NCBI GenBank assembly: GCA_029449245.1
Contig: JANATF010000008.1
Coordinates: 558,001-622,000 of the forward strand
Direction: 5' to 3'
Source: Mortierella alpina
Lineage: Eukaryota; Mortierellomycota; Mortierellomycetes; Mortierellales; Mortierellaceae
DNA length: 64,000 bases
In this document: positions 1 through 10,736 of the stretch, one piece after another
Layout: the number at the start of each line of letters is the position of its first letter
Numbering within the stretch: the first letter of the stretch is position 1
The notes under the pieces: generated by a model
Seen by the model: only the letters and a program-made list of their open reading frames with translations
Told to the model about the DNA's origin: nothing
Databases searched by the model: none
Translations under genes and position numbers: made by a program

Positions 1-3000
1 GCCACAGCCAAAAAATCCAGTCGGCCTACACGTTCAAAAAGGCCTTCTAAGAATGGGCCTATACGGACTACAACAGGAAAACCACAATCAGAGGACGAGG
101 ATAATGACGAGGATGAGGACGAGGAAAAGGATGGGGCAGTGCAGCCAACTGGAGATCAGAATGCTCCCGAATCTAAGGAAGAGGATGAGCCTGCTGAGGA
201 TGTGGAGGAGATCGAAGGCGAGATTGAAGAGGCTGGAGAAGCCAAAATCACGAAGGATGGAGAACTCTTGGGAGGTAAGATATTTGAGTGAGGCTCTTCC
301 GCTGTTCCTGGGAGACTGGTGTACTTTGGATTTTCAGTTTCTAACATTCCTTCACATAATTCTGCCTAGGTCGAGAGTATAAATGCAGGAGCTTCAAGAT
401 GCCGACGCGAGGTGAGAGAGTGTATATGCTGTCGATGGATCCTGCGCGCGTCCTTGGCTTCAGAGACAGCTATCTGTTCTTCCTGAAGAATCCTCAATTG
501 GTCAGAGTCAACACCACTGTGGAGGAGAGAACATGGATGATTGAGAAGGGCATGCTTATGGCCAACTTCAAGTCGAAGCTTATTGCAGTCGTGACCGCAC
601 GCTCGATCTTCAAGTCATTTGGTCACAGGATCATCAAGAAAGGCAAAAATCGGATCGATGATTACTATGAGTCGCTTGCGGCTGAGGATGATCCAGCCGA
701 GGATTCAGATGACGATGGAACATCTAGGACGGATGACGGGAGATCACAGGTCAATGGAAACGCCGAGGACAAGCAAGGCGGCTTCTTGGGAAAGCGCAAG
801 CACACATTGCTTCAATCAGACGAGTCGACCCGCCAGGTCACAGACCTGAACTGGCTTTACGAAAGTGCGCTGGCGGTCCGTGCCTTGAACGCGCAGCTTC
901 AGGTTTTGCGTAAGGAGAACCCAAAGTTCATGGATCCGCACACGAATATAGAGCAAATACCAGCTTCGACACAGCCAACGCACTGCAACGTCACTGCAGT
1001 GCCAACATTAACTACTCAGGCATCGCTCACCCAGCCGGCAAACGGTGTGATCTCTCATGTCCTGTCTATTCCGCGTTCAATTGGACCTCAAGTGGATGCC
1101 GTTGTCAAGGTAGAGATCAGAGGAGCCGCCCCAGCGCCACCAGTTATCCAGGACCCAAGGATATGGGCCGCCATCCCTGAGGACATCCGCAAGGCATTGG
1201 AGGATGCTGACGCGTCCAAGCCCAAGGATGAAGAGAATATCGATCTCACAAAGTACCCGCTCTCGATATTGGATGGACATTTTCAAGCGGCTTTTCCAGT
1301 GTAAGTTTATCTCTCTTGGCAACGTGTATCATTGTCATTTTTAGTTGAACCCTTGAACCTCACCCTTTATGGCCTTTTATTGTTATATGTTTAGTCACCA
1401 AGCTCGTTTCCAGCAGCCATATCGGGTTGTACTACCCAAATCTATGGCCGGCCATGCTCAATATATTCATCACCTGCATACAGTGCAGTCTGGAGGCGAT
1501 ATAGCGCCCATCATGGAGCAAGCTACGCTACCAGGACAAACATCAGCTCAGGATATCCGCATGCTTCAGTGGCAACAGCAACAGCAACAGCAACAACAAC
1601 AAGCGCAGCAACAACAGATGTTGCTACAACAAGCCAAGCTTCAGCAACAGCAACAGGAACAACAGGCGGCTGCTGCTGCTGCTGCTGCAAAGAGAATTGA
1701 ATCGGCCGTTGTAAGCGTCACTGCCCTCTTGTAGCTTTGCCGATGCGCACCATGTGAGCCTACGATATGCAACTTTTAGGCACTAACTTTCCATGAAATA
1801 ATGCTTTGCTAGCCTCAGTCAGGAGGAATAGTATGCGGAGCTTTATTAAAGACTGGACTAGGATATTGCCAACGACTTGTCAGTACTCAAGGAGAGCACT
1901 GTCCTAACCATCGAGGCACTAATTCGGGTCAACCAGGGACTCCGTTGACGAACGGAAAGTCACAAGTAAGATGGGCAATGCGAGCCGTCAATGAAAAAAA
2001 AAAAAAAAAAAAAAAAAAAACCACGGCATTTTTTCAGGACCTTCAATCTTACTCACTGCTCTTTAATAGGCGGTCTGCGGCGAGTGTAACGAAGCAACAG
2101 TACCTTTGAGGATTCTTCCCACAGAGAAGCCTTTGCCATGCGCCACGTCGTATCTTAACAAGTGCAAGACCTGTTCCAACGGCTTCCACCCCATGTGCTT
2201 GCAACTGGATACGCCCAGGATCATCTCTGCCATTGCATCGTATCCATGGCAGTGCAACGACTGCAAACTATGTGTGGTATGTCTGGATGCCGGAGATGAG
2301 GCCTCGTTGCTAATCTGCGATGACTGCGACCGAGGCTGGCATATGAGCTGCTGCGATCCTGCCATTAAAAAGGTCCCTCAAGGTATGTGCTACCTGCTGT
2401 CTATTCTACAAGCTTACAGCAGGCCATTCTCGCAGTTGTTTGTGTTTAAACATTGACTATACATCTCTTTACTTCTAGACGAATGGCTGTGTTCTTTCTG
2501 TGCGCTTTGCCATTCATGCAGAGGGAGCGAGGATCCGACAACAGAATACAAGCATGCGTCTGTGGGGGCCACTGGAAACAACCGGTTCCCGACGTTTTTG
2601 TGCACATATTGGTATGTTTGCTAAATGTTCAGAGTAGGAGAGAGGTGTACGTAATAGCAAAAATTGACATGTTTGGTGATCATCAAAATAGTACCAAGTG
2701 TCACGACAACTTCAAGAAAGGACGGTACTGCCCAGTTTGCATACGAACGTACAAGGGTGACGGAGCCGACGATGACGCCCTGTCAGATACTGCAGGCGAA
2801 GATGACAACAACATGGTCTGCTGCGACGAGTGCAATCGCTGGGTTCACATTGACTGCGATGGTCAATTGACCGAGGAGCTGGTGGAGGAGATGGGCAAGG
2901 ACGAGAGTCTAAAGTACACATGTCCCCCATGCGCACTCAAGGTGACGCCGCTTCGTCCTGGCGCGGGTGCGAATGTGGCGAATGTACATCAGGATGTGGC

Positions 3001-3349
3001 TCTGCAGAGTCTCCGCGGTCAGGCACCTGTGCAGGATAAGGTCTGTGGTCTTCTTGGAGGAAAGACGCGTGTGCGAGGCTTGGTGGAATACCAACGCAAG
3101 TTATTAGGCGTGCCTGAGATTGTCGGTTCGGGGGTTGAGTATGACCGCAAGATGGTCATGGAGCTCACGGCCCTGAAGAACAAGCACGCCGCCGCCGCTG
3201 CTGCTGCTGCTAATTCAGCCACAGCATTACCTGCTGCAAAAAGGAAGAGGGGTCGACCTCCGACCAAGAGCACTGCTGCTCGTCGAGCGTCCATTGCTTC
3301 CTCGACGTCGTCATCCTTGTCGTCAGTGACTGGATCGGTGGATAGCTGA
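1..3349 (+). CDS. SAY/Rsc7-Swp82 domain plus PHD-finger subunit of a SWI/SNF-type chromatin remodeller (5' end outside window)
   Basis: Seven exons are joined in phase: <1-274, 370-1300, 1395-1710, 1813-1965, 2070-2382, 2479-2611, 2692-3349 (about 925 residues visible). The order is an acidic Glu/Asp stretch; then the Rsc7/Swp82 domain (about residues 91-195), recognised by GREYKCRSFK, MPTRGERVYMLS, ARVLGFRDSYLFF and VTARSIFKSFG; then a Gln-rich and Ala-rich tract; then Cys/His-rich PHD-type fingers (about 560-760) with pairs such as CKTC, CNDC, CVVC, CDDCDRGWH and CCDECNRWVH; and finally a basic AT-hook-like KRKRGRPP near the C-terminus. In yeast the Rsc7 and Swp82 subunits lack the PHD block, whereas animal PHF10/SAYP proteins combine a related SAY domain with PHD fingers. 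The role should be nuclear: histone-tail reading within a remodelling complex. The start codon lies upstream of the window. Confidence 0.85.
1994..2020 (+). repeat. 27-base poly(A) run inside an intron
   Basis: An uninterrupted A run sits in the intron between the exons ending at 1965 and starting at 2070. The exact length is likely to be unreliable because of slippage or sequencing. It does not touch the coding sequence. Confidence 0.9.
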
Positions 3350-4566
3350 TAAGTGCCACGGGTCAGTTAACCAATATTCTTTTTGAAGTAGCATGGCGAC
3401 AAAAACAATAAACCTAATACATCTATAGTAGCAATCAGCAGGTAAGGAGTACCAGACATCACATTCTTTAGACCTGAAGGGAGGAGGAGGGATGGCACAA
3501 ATAGCGGCACAAATAGCAGCCTTTTTGCTCACCTCCTTGTTCCCTTTCTCTCTGTCATGTTTGTTTTGGACTTGGTCCCCCACCCCCCCTTGCCTCGTTC
3601 TCAGCGTGCGTGTCTAACTCTTAGACTCATGAATTGTGCATGGGGTACTGACGGATTGTGGTTCGCAGCTGGCCTTGTCGCCCCTCTTTACCGGACGCGG
3701 TCTGTGCATGCAGTTATTCGATACGATGGACCTATTATGGACCACCCACTGTAGCTATTATTATTCAGAGTGGGTGTGTGCACCCGAAAGAGGGGCGGAA
3801 TGGGGGTGCGGTGTGCATGGACGTACTTCTGGTCAACAGCGCTCGAACGATGTGAAGGAGGAATGCTGTCATTTTTTTGGGCCCTTGCTTTCTCTTCACT
3901 TCAAAAGTGCGCTCTCAGGCTTCAAGGATGTTCGATGGCAGCGATTGGGATCGTGGGAGATCCTCTCCTGGACAACCTGTCGATCCAATGTCGGCCGATG
4001 AAGACGGGATCGGGTCACGTACTATCTAATTCCCTGGCAAGCCAGAAAAACAAAAAAGAGAGGTCAAGATGACGCCCCGGTCATGACAGACGTGGGCATC
4101 GATAAGGGAAAAGGCAAGGGAAGACAAGGGAAGGGAAGGGAAGGGCAGGGACAGAGCAAGACAGAATGGCGCGGCGATGCGCCCTGCCCACTGCGTGTGT
4201 GCGAGTGCGAGAGAGTGTGTGCGTGTATGCGCGCCCGTGGTTGTCTCCTCAGCGTCCACCTGGAATAGAATTGGATTTAGACGGCAGGACAGGGTCGCGC
4301 CTTCTGTCGCTGCTCCTTTCGTCCCTTTTCTCCGCATTTCGCAATCCCCTCGCTCCCATTCCTGGTCCATCTTTTCTGTCCATCCGACGTGGCATTCCTC
4401 GTCTCCATTCCCTGACTTTTGCTCGTAGCTGCCTAGCTGTCGCGCGACAAGCACCAGCACGTCCAACTTTATTCTACGCGCTGCTCTCCCGCACAGTCCA
4501 CCAGGGGATCACGCCTCACCACAGCTGAAAAATTATAAAACGAATACCGAGTTCCGACCGTACGCC
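3350..4566. other. Intergenic region with AATAAA and CT-rich promoter stretch
   Basis: No coding potential is convincing here. An AATAAA lies at about 3405-3410, close behind the upstream stop, and probably serves its polyadenylation. GGGAA-type purine repeats (about 4100-4160) and a pyrimidine-rich stretch (about 4300-4430) precede the next start codon, as is usual for fungal promoters. Confidence 0.5.
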
Positions 4567-6441
4567 ATGGCAGCAATGCACTCGCCTTCGACCCTCCAGA
4601 ACCCTCCCCAGACCTTCCTGGACAAGAAGCCGCCCCTCCTCCCTCGCCAGTCCACCAGCGATGTCCTCTCCTTCACCCACATCATTGCCAACAGGCTCCT
4701 GCCAGGCCAGAACGTCTGGGACTTTTTCTCTCCCGCACCCAGCCGAGATCTTTCTGCAGAGGCAGACGGGCAGATCATCTCGCCCCAGCCTCTCTCGCCC
4801 ATCTCGCCTTCCTTTGGCCAGTTTCCGAACGCCAACAGGCGGCCGAGCCTGGCAGCAGACGCCATCCTCGCAGGACAGAAGCACGAGACTCCGGGCATGA
4901 ACGGCCGTCATTCCACAGATGCAGCCTCCACAAGCCATATGATGATGATGATGTCAAGTTCGCTCCCTCCTAGTCCATTGACCCCTTCTTCGCTGTCCAA
5001 TGCACTGACAACTACTTCGACGATGACAACGCCAACGACAGTGACCACAAACCCTACGCCCAAACTCCAAAAGCGTCGATCGTTTGCACAGTCGCTCAAA
5101 AGCAGCATGATGAGTCTTGGACAACTCCTCTCCCCAACATCCTCCCAATCGTCTCGAGTGAGCAGTCCAACCGTGAGAGGCCCCCCACACTACAACATCT
5201 TGGTTCTAGGGTCAGACTCTGCTCCGTTGGCGAGTACATTGTACAAGATGTCCAGTCTGTTGCCTGCAGCATCCAAGATCCGACATTATCAAGAGATTTC
5301 GGGGTTCTTTGTGGCCTATTTTCGATCGAGTGGATCCTTCTCGTGCAGCAGCGCTGCTCCTGTGACCAAGGTCTTGCCATGCGCGAGGGATCACCATCAA
5401 GAACAGGTTCTGACAAGGCAAGGTATTGATGAGGTCAAGAGTCGAAGAGCCTCGATCCAGGATACGGATGAGATGATGGAGGTGAAAACGAAGAACTCTC
5501 AGATGGAGACAGCGACTGCTCTTGTTAATGAGACAAATATCGGTGGTAATGTGGAAGAGGACAAACTCAACTATGCAGCCACAGCATCGTTGTTGAGGGA
5601 AGAAGCCCTGTTATCGCAACTGAGGAATTCGCCAAAGGAACAGATGATCGCTCGAGGGGGTAGCCACAATAGCCTCAGTAGCAGTACTAGCAGCAATACT
5701 AGTACCAACAGCGATAACAGCAGCAACAACAGCAGCAGTAGCAGCGACAACAGCACCGTGAATCTGGATCTGGACCGTGAAGAGATCATCCTCAGCGATT
5801 CTGACGAAGACGGATCCTCGAAAAAGGAGACCGAGACTGAACAAGAACAACAGCGGCGGCGGTTGACGAGCGAGCCTACCGCCACAGCAGCAGCGGTACC
5901 AGAGCCGACCATCGTTGACAAGCCCGATGTGAACTCTTCTGCCCACGCATCTCTATCCGTGCACGCGTTCTCGCTCGACACGACCTGGCCTGTACCCCGA
6001 ACCCTGGCGCAAACTTTTTGGTTTCCGTTCGCTCATGGTATCATCTATGTGGTAGACGCGACCCGCAAGAACGATCCTCGCGGGATGGATCATCTAGTAA
6101 ATGCAAGACATTTCCTGGCTTCACTAATCGCAGATCCACATTTCAAGCGTAAGGATATCCCTGTGGTGGTCTTTGCGAACAAGGCTGGTATGGATCCCGA
6201 GACCTGTTATCGCGTCGATGAGATTGCAGAGATCTTGGGATGTGAGGAGTGGGAGAATGATTCCGCCGCCGCTGGTACCACGTCTGCTTGTGCTGGTGCT
6301 GGTGGATCGGGATCGGGGTCGGGGTCTGGCACTGCGGCACGACCTTGGTGTGTCAAGAGCACGAGGTCGGATGGTGAGGGTGAGGGGCTAAGAGAGTCTG
6401 TGGAATGGCTCAAGAGCCGGATGGGCGAGGTTTGGAAGTAA
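4567..6441 (+). CDS. Arf-like small-GTPase-fold protein with lost nucleotide-binding residues
   Basis: This single-exon gene encodes 624 residues. A low-complexity N-terminus (1-205) leads into a G-domain-like segment: NILVLGSDSAPLASTLYKM (about 207-225) aligns without gaps to the Arf P-loop region, but the Gly-Lys-Thr-Thr core reads Pro-Leu-Ala-Ser. A Ser/Asn/Asp-rich insertion (about 320-455) follows. Arf-like features then return: a hydrophobic strand ending in VVDAT, FANKAGMD where Arf has NKQD, and a SA-box-like KSTRSDGEG near the C-terminal helix. No clear switch II WDxGG is visible. I read this as a pseudo-GTPase of the Arf/Arl family that probably does not bind GTP normally. Its cellular role is unknown. 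The assignment rests on the spacing and flanks of the motifs, not on a search. Confidence 0.7.
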   Translation: MAAMHSPSTLQNPPQTFLDKKPPLLPRQSTSDVLSFTHIIANRLLPGQNVWDFFSPAPSRDLSAEADGQIISPQPLSPISPSFGQFPNANRRPSLAADAILAGQKHETPGMNGRHSTDAASTSHMMMMMSSSLPPSPLTPSSLSNALTTTSTMTTPTTVTTNPTPKLQKRRSFAQSLKSSMMSLGQLLSPTSSQSSRVSSPTVRGPPHYNILVLGSDSAPLASTLYKMSSLLPAASKIRHYQEISGFFVAYFRSSGSFSCSSAAPVTKVLPCARDHHQEQVLTRQGIDEVKSRRASIQDTDEMMEVKTKNSQMETATALVNETNIGGNVEEDKLNYAATASLLREEALLSQLRNSPKEQMIARGGSHNSLSSSTSSNTSTNSDNSSNNSSSSSDNSTVNLDLDREEIILSDSDEDGSSKKETETEQEQQRRRLTSEPTATAAAVPEPTIVDKPDVNSSAHASLSVHAFSLDTTWPVPRTLAQTFWFPFAHGIIYVVDATRKNDPRGMDHLVNARHFLASLIADPHFKRKDIPVVVFANKAGMDPETCYRVDEIAEILGCEEWENDSAAAGTTSACAGAGGSGSGSGSGTAARPWCVKSTRSDGEGEGLRESVEWLKSRMGEVWK

Positions 6442-9400
6442 TAGACTAAGCGGCTACTCGCTAGAGACGTTTTTCTCTTTTTTTTTCTTAAGTGAAGCAG
6501 CTCAATTGATCTGTCCTCATCACCCCTATTATGCTAAACATAGCGCCCGCCGACGCGTCGATGTATATATATAAATATAACCTGACTTTGAAGAAGATTG
6601 TAGACTGCAGCGAGAACAAATGTAAAGAAAATTAGGGAATATCATACCGCCGCTGAAAAGTCCTGTTTGGGCTCGCACTCTAACATTCACAGCATCTCCC
6701 CAGCTACTACTTATCTCGTACATTACAAATCGCGAGACATAGGAGACCAATATACTTGAGGTGATTGCTTGCGCAGCTCTAAAGAAGCCTTTGGGGGGTT
6801 TACCTAGCATAGTGGATATCATGGTTTCATATCATTCCGCGCAATAACTCAACTGGCAGAGGATTTATCCGGCAGGCTAGTGCATGTATCGTCGACACAT
6901 GATAAATGAATATACGTTCAAGGAGGCTAGCGTGGCACCTTCAGTCAATAACGCGCGTTCTGACAGCGAGCGCGATTATTCTCGTCGTAGATGTCTAGGT
7001 ATCGTCAAGTGCCGCCCGCTGTACAATACATGTACTGTACAGGCTTTGAACTGCACGCTGGGCGAACTCTTTTTACGTTCCTGAGGTTGGGTTATTTTTA
7101 AACAACGACAACAACATCAACAACAAATGACAATAGTGTACCTGAGCAGATGTCGTCCCTGCATGCTACAAATTCAAAAGTCAGAAAAACTGCTCTCGTG
7201 CTTTTGAAGCCGCTGTAGGGGACGTGATGCAATACTAGCGAGAAAATAAAACCTCCGTGTTTTTAGGGTCTCGAAGAGCTCACAGAAATATACGGCACTC
7301 ACGACTCGGTTGCTTCTACTTGAAGCAGCAGTAGAGAGGGAAGAGAAGAAAAGAAGAAACAATATAAAATACCGTACACCATCTTCGATGCGTTGCGTGT
7401 CATTCTGCTCAACCGTGTCTAACGAAAAAAAATATATATTTCATTCCGAGTCCGTACTTTCGCGTTCGTACAATACATGGCCGTCAATGGGCCTAAGAAA
7501 AGCATGTGCGATCGATCATAGTTTGAAATCTTCATGGACACCTTAGAAGGTGATTGCTCGTCGCACAGTTATGCCCCCCATTTCTTCGTGCATGCCTATA
7601 AAACTATAAGTCGGACCAATTGTTTGGGCATGCGCTTGCTCTACTTTCAGCATGTCCTATATCTCAGCTGCGGTCTTTTTTTTTTTTTTGACAACCGATC
7701 TAATCTCTTTGGATGAGCAGCATTTTGTACATAGACATCGAAAGGAATTTTTCGGTAAAGAAGCTAGTGGGGAGGGGGAAGGAGACAGAGAGACAGGAGG
7801 TAAATTACACTAGAACGTTAAGCGAAGAAGGGGAGAGGGGGAGGTAGCTAGGGCAGAGCTACACTGAGAGCAGAATACTCAAAAAAAGCAGGCTAAAAAT
7901 GACAACAGGGTTCATGTGGTGCTGAAGTGTGCTTTTTTTGTGCACCATTTCATGTTGCCAGGACGATTCTCATCACTGTTGAGGTTAGCAAAAGGTCAGG
8001 CCGTGGGGTCTTCATTCTCAAAAACGACCGCTTGGGTTAAGTAGGCTAATAGGAGAATTAAGACGCTAGCTGGGCAAGCGGGACGGTCAGTGACTACGCT
8101 GAAATCAAAATGCACGTTAGCAGCAGAGCCTGCTAATAACGCTTCCCAGACTTAGAGTGAGATCGAAGAGGACCACACTATTGGAAGAAGAACCGCGTCA
8201 GAGTCTACTTGCCGTAATACACTCATGAGGGCCTTGTTACGAACCAGCTCTCTCGGTCTGTTCCGACCAAAAAATAGGAAGTTGCAACAGTAAAGGAAGA
8301 CCCTTGAAGTTTCGCGAGCATGAGCCAGCCTTGCGGTAGCACAAAATGGTCAAAAATCTTAAAAAATCTTCAACGCTCACCGGTGCGGAATGACGCGAGT
8401 AAGGCGCCGGAAAATACACTAACGACCGCATGCAGGATGGAGCCTTCTCTCTGTCCATGTGTTTTCTGTGTGTGTGTGTCTGTTTAAACGGTTGCTATTG
8501 CCGACATTGGCGATGAGCTTGGTAACCGTTGGCGTGCTTGTCTGTCAAGAAGGTTTGGTGCATGTGAAGCAGGCATCGATGGATGAGTGTGCATCTTTGC
8601 TGCCCAACCCCTTCGTTCAGTAGATGAGCACTAAAGGAAAAAAAAGGTTTAACGTGTCTTGTCCTTTGTCTATCAAATAGCTCTCTCAAGGGCTTAAACG
8701 GTACCCGAACCCGACCCAGTACAACTGCGAGATATGCTTACTCTTGACTTCGTGTGCCCTTGGAGCCCATCAAGGGAGATCTCTAGCGCATACCAAACAT
8801 AAAAACAATATCCTCATAATTAACTAGGATGTCATGATGCCCGAGTCAGGAGGCAGCAAAAAAAAGAGTCTAGCAACGCTTGTACGGGCGAGAAAGAACG
8901 AAACAGAAACCTCGCAAGCGAGCAAGCAAGAGATATGGCTAGAGAGCCAAGATACTTCGTTTGATTTCGAGCGAGAGGCTGGTGCACCAGAAGTGAATGT
9001 CATCCTCGGAGGAGGGGCATTCACGACACATGCAGATTTCAAGACTAAGGCAAGCAGAGGGTAGGAAGGCTCCCACCTCCTCTGACGTTGTAGCGGCGCG
9101 CCTTCCCCTTCCCTAACGATGGATTCCCCCCACCCCCTCCCTTTTGCTTGCGCCATTTGGCCTCCTCGCTCGTTCTCCTGCTCTCTCTAGCTCTTCCTCA
9201 TTCTCTCTATCTCATTCAATCTGACTGAGAAGCCACGTAGTGTCGGTCCGCCTTGAGAAAAATCAAATGAATGGCTCATTATCACTTTATAACGACCAAT
9301 ACATGACAATGCAGAAACAATAGCGTCGACACGACCCGCATTAGCCATTTTAGTCTAATTCCCCCCAACGACCCCAAGCGCTTGCTAGTTTTTCTGCATG

Positions 9401-9749
9401 TTACCCTCAGCCTTCTTACTCCTGGGCTCTCTGGCCACCTTACCGTCTATCACAAATAGCTTTCTACCTTGCTGTTGTTGTCACACCTTCAGGCTTAAGG
9501 AGGCGGGGTCCTACATAAAAAAAATTCAACTATACAACACGCGTATAAATATGCATCAGCGACCCGATTTCTTTTTTTTTTCTTCAGCGAACTCAACCAG
9601 CTTTTCATCCATACCACCAAGCAGCCTTCTCCCGCCTAAACAATCCTCTTTCTACACCCGTCGAATCAAGCCTCGCTCCAATTCCACCAAGCAAATAACC
9701 ATACCCAACCCCTCCCTACCCCCCTACTGCCCAAACAATCCTTTTCAAC
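6442..9749. other. Long intergenic region (3.3 kb) without a supported gene
   Basis: Only short open frames occur, none with recognisable domains or consistent splicing. The part nearest the next gene (about 9100-9740) is pyrimidine-rich and carries a TATA-like element. The remainder is AT-richer than the genes and could hold a non-coding transcript, but I see no direct sign of one. Confidence 0.4.
9544..9551 (+). promoter_or_regulatory. TATA box upstream of the secreted-protein gene
   Basis: TATAAATA lies about 200 bases before the ATG at 9750, followed by a pyrimidine-rich stretch. This is a plausible core promoter for a strongly expressed secreted product. Confidence 0.55.
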
Positions 9750-10736
9750 ATGAAGATCACCTCTGCCATCCTTGCCTTGTCCGCCGTCATCGCTTTGACC
9801 CAGGCTCAAGCTATCACCCCTGACATCGCTAATCCTCTTGGCGCTATCGCGCCAGCCCAGGGACTCGTCGGCACGTTGAAGGGCGCCGCCGAACCAGTCC
9901 TCAAGACTTTCGAGGGAGCCGCTGGTCCGGTCACCGGAAGTCTTCCCCAGACACCCGCTCTGCGAAGACGCCAGAACGGAGGAATCGTCGACAGTGCCAA
10001 GAGTCTGCTTGGCCAGAACCTCCCCGCCGGCGTTCCTAGCCTGCCCCTCCGCAAGCGTGGTCCTGTTGAGACCGTTGAGGGATACCCTGGTCTTGTTTTG
10101 GATGGCGCCAAAAAGACCGCTGATGGTATCACCAATAGCATTACGCAAAAGGTCGGTGACCTGACCCAAGGGACCGTCCCCACTCCTGTCAAGCGCACAC
10201 TTGGCGCTCTCCCCGATCTTGCCGGTGCCCCGCTCAATGCGGAAGAGGTCCTTCAGAAGATCCCAGTGCTTAAAAACATTGTCGAGTCCGCTTTTGTCAG
10301 CGAAATCAAGAAGGCCGTCGAGGACAAGACTAGCGAAGCTGGCCACGTTGCTGTCTTCGTTAGCAGTCTCAAGGCCGAGGTCGTGAAGACTGTGACCACT
10401 ACCGTGGACGCCGAGATCGTTACCCTCAAGGCGAAGATCTCTGAACTTACGGGCCTTGACATCGAAACGGCTATTCAGAGTTCTTTTGAGCACTGCTGCG
10501 CTGTCCTCATCCCTAAGGTGAACGAGTTGCTTCAGAAATACCCACTCACCAAGAACATTGTCCTCGAGACCCCCAAGATGGCCGACGTCACCTTCGCGAA
10601 GATCGTTCCCATGATCGAGAACGCCCTCGCCGGACTCAAGCCCAAGGTCGATGACACCGTCAAGACCGTCAAGGACAAGGTCGACGAATTGAAGTCCACC
10701 GTCCCTCTCGGAGTTCCACAGGTCCCTGTCGTTTAA
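9750..10736 (+). CDS. Secreted protein with dibasic (Kex2-type) processing sites
   Basis: A 328-residue intronless frame starts with a clear signal peptide (hydrophobic core 4-16, cleavage likely after about residue 19-21). Basic clusters at about 72-74 (RRR), 101-103 (RKR) and 148-149 (KR) are typical substrates of Golgi furin/Kex2 proteases and would release several fragments. The C-terminal half (about 165-320) is rich in Lys/Glu/Val/Leu and looks helical, with one adjacent Cys pair (HCCAV, about 249-250). AATAAA at 10869 may be the polyadenylation signal. I do not recognise a family. A secreted structural protein, an effector-like protein or a peptide precursor are all possible. Codon use is strongly C-ending, suggesting high expression. 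Confidence 0.8.
   Translation: MKITSAILALSAVIALTQAQAITPDIANPLGAIAPAQGLVGTLKGAAEPVLKTFEGAAGPVTGSLPQTPALRRRQNGGIVDSAKSLLGQNLPAGVPSLPLRKRGPVETVEGYPGLVLDGAKKTADGITNSITQKVGDLTQGTVPTPVKRTLGALPDLAGAPLNAEEVLQKIPVLKNIVESAFVSEIKKAVEDKTSEAGHVAVFVSSLKAEVVKTVTTTVDAEIVTLKAKISELTGLDIETAIQSSFEHCCAVLIPKVNELLQKYPLTKNIVLETPKMADVTFAKIVPMIENALAGLKPKVDDTVKTVKDKVDELKSTVPLGVPQVPVV

Noticed and set aside
1994-2020. Poly(A) run as the tail of a retrotransposed element
   Set aside because: There is no target-site duplication and no upstream element; it lies within a normal short intron.
6838-6910. tRNA-like A-box (AACTCAACTGGCAGAG)
   Set aside because: No B-box or T-arm follows at the right distance, and no acceptor stem can be formed.
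8834-9064. 76-codon plus-strand frame
   Set aside because: It has no recognisable motif, an equally long antisense frame and no splice partner.
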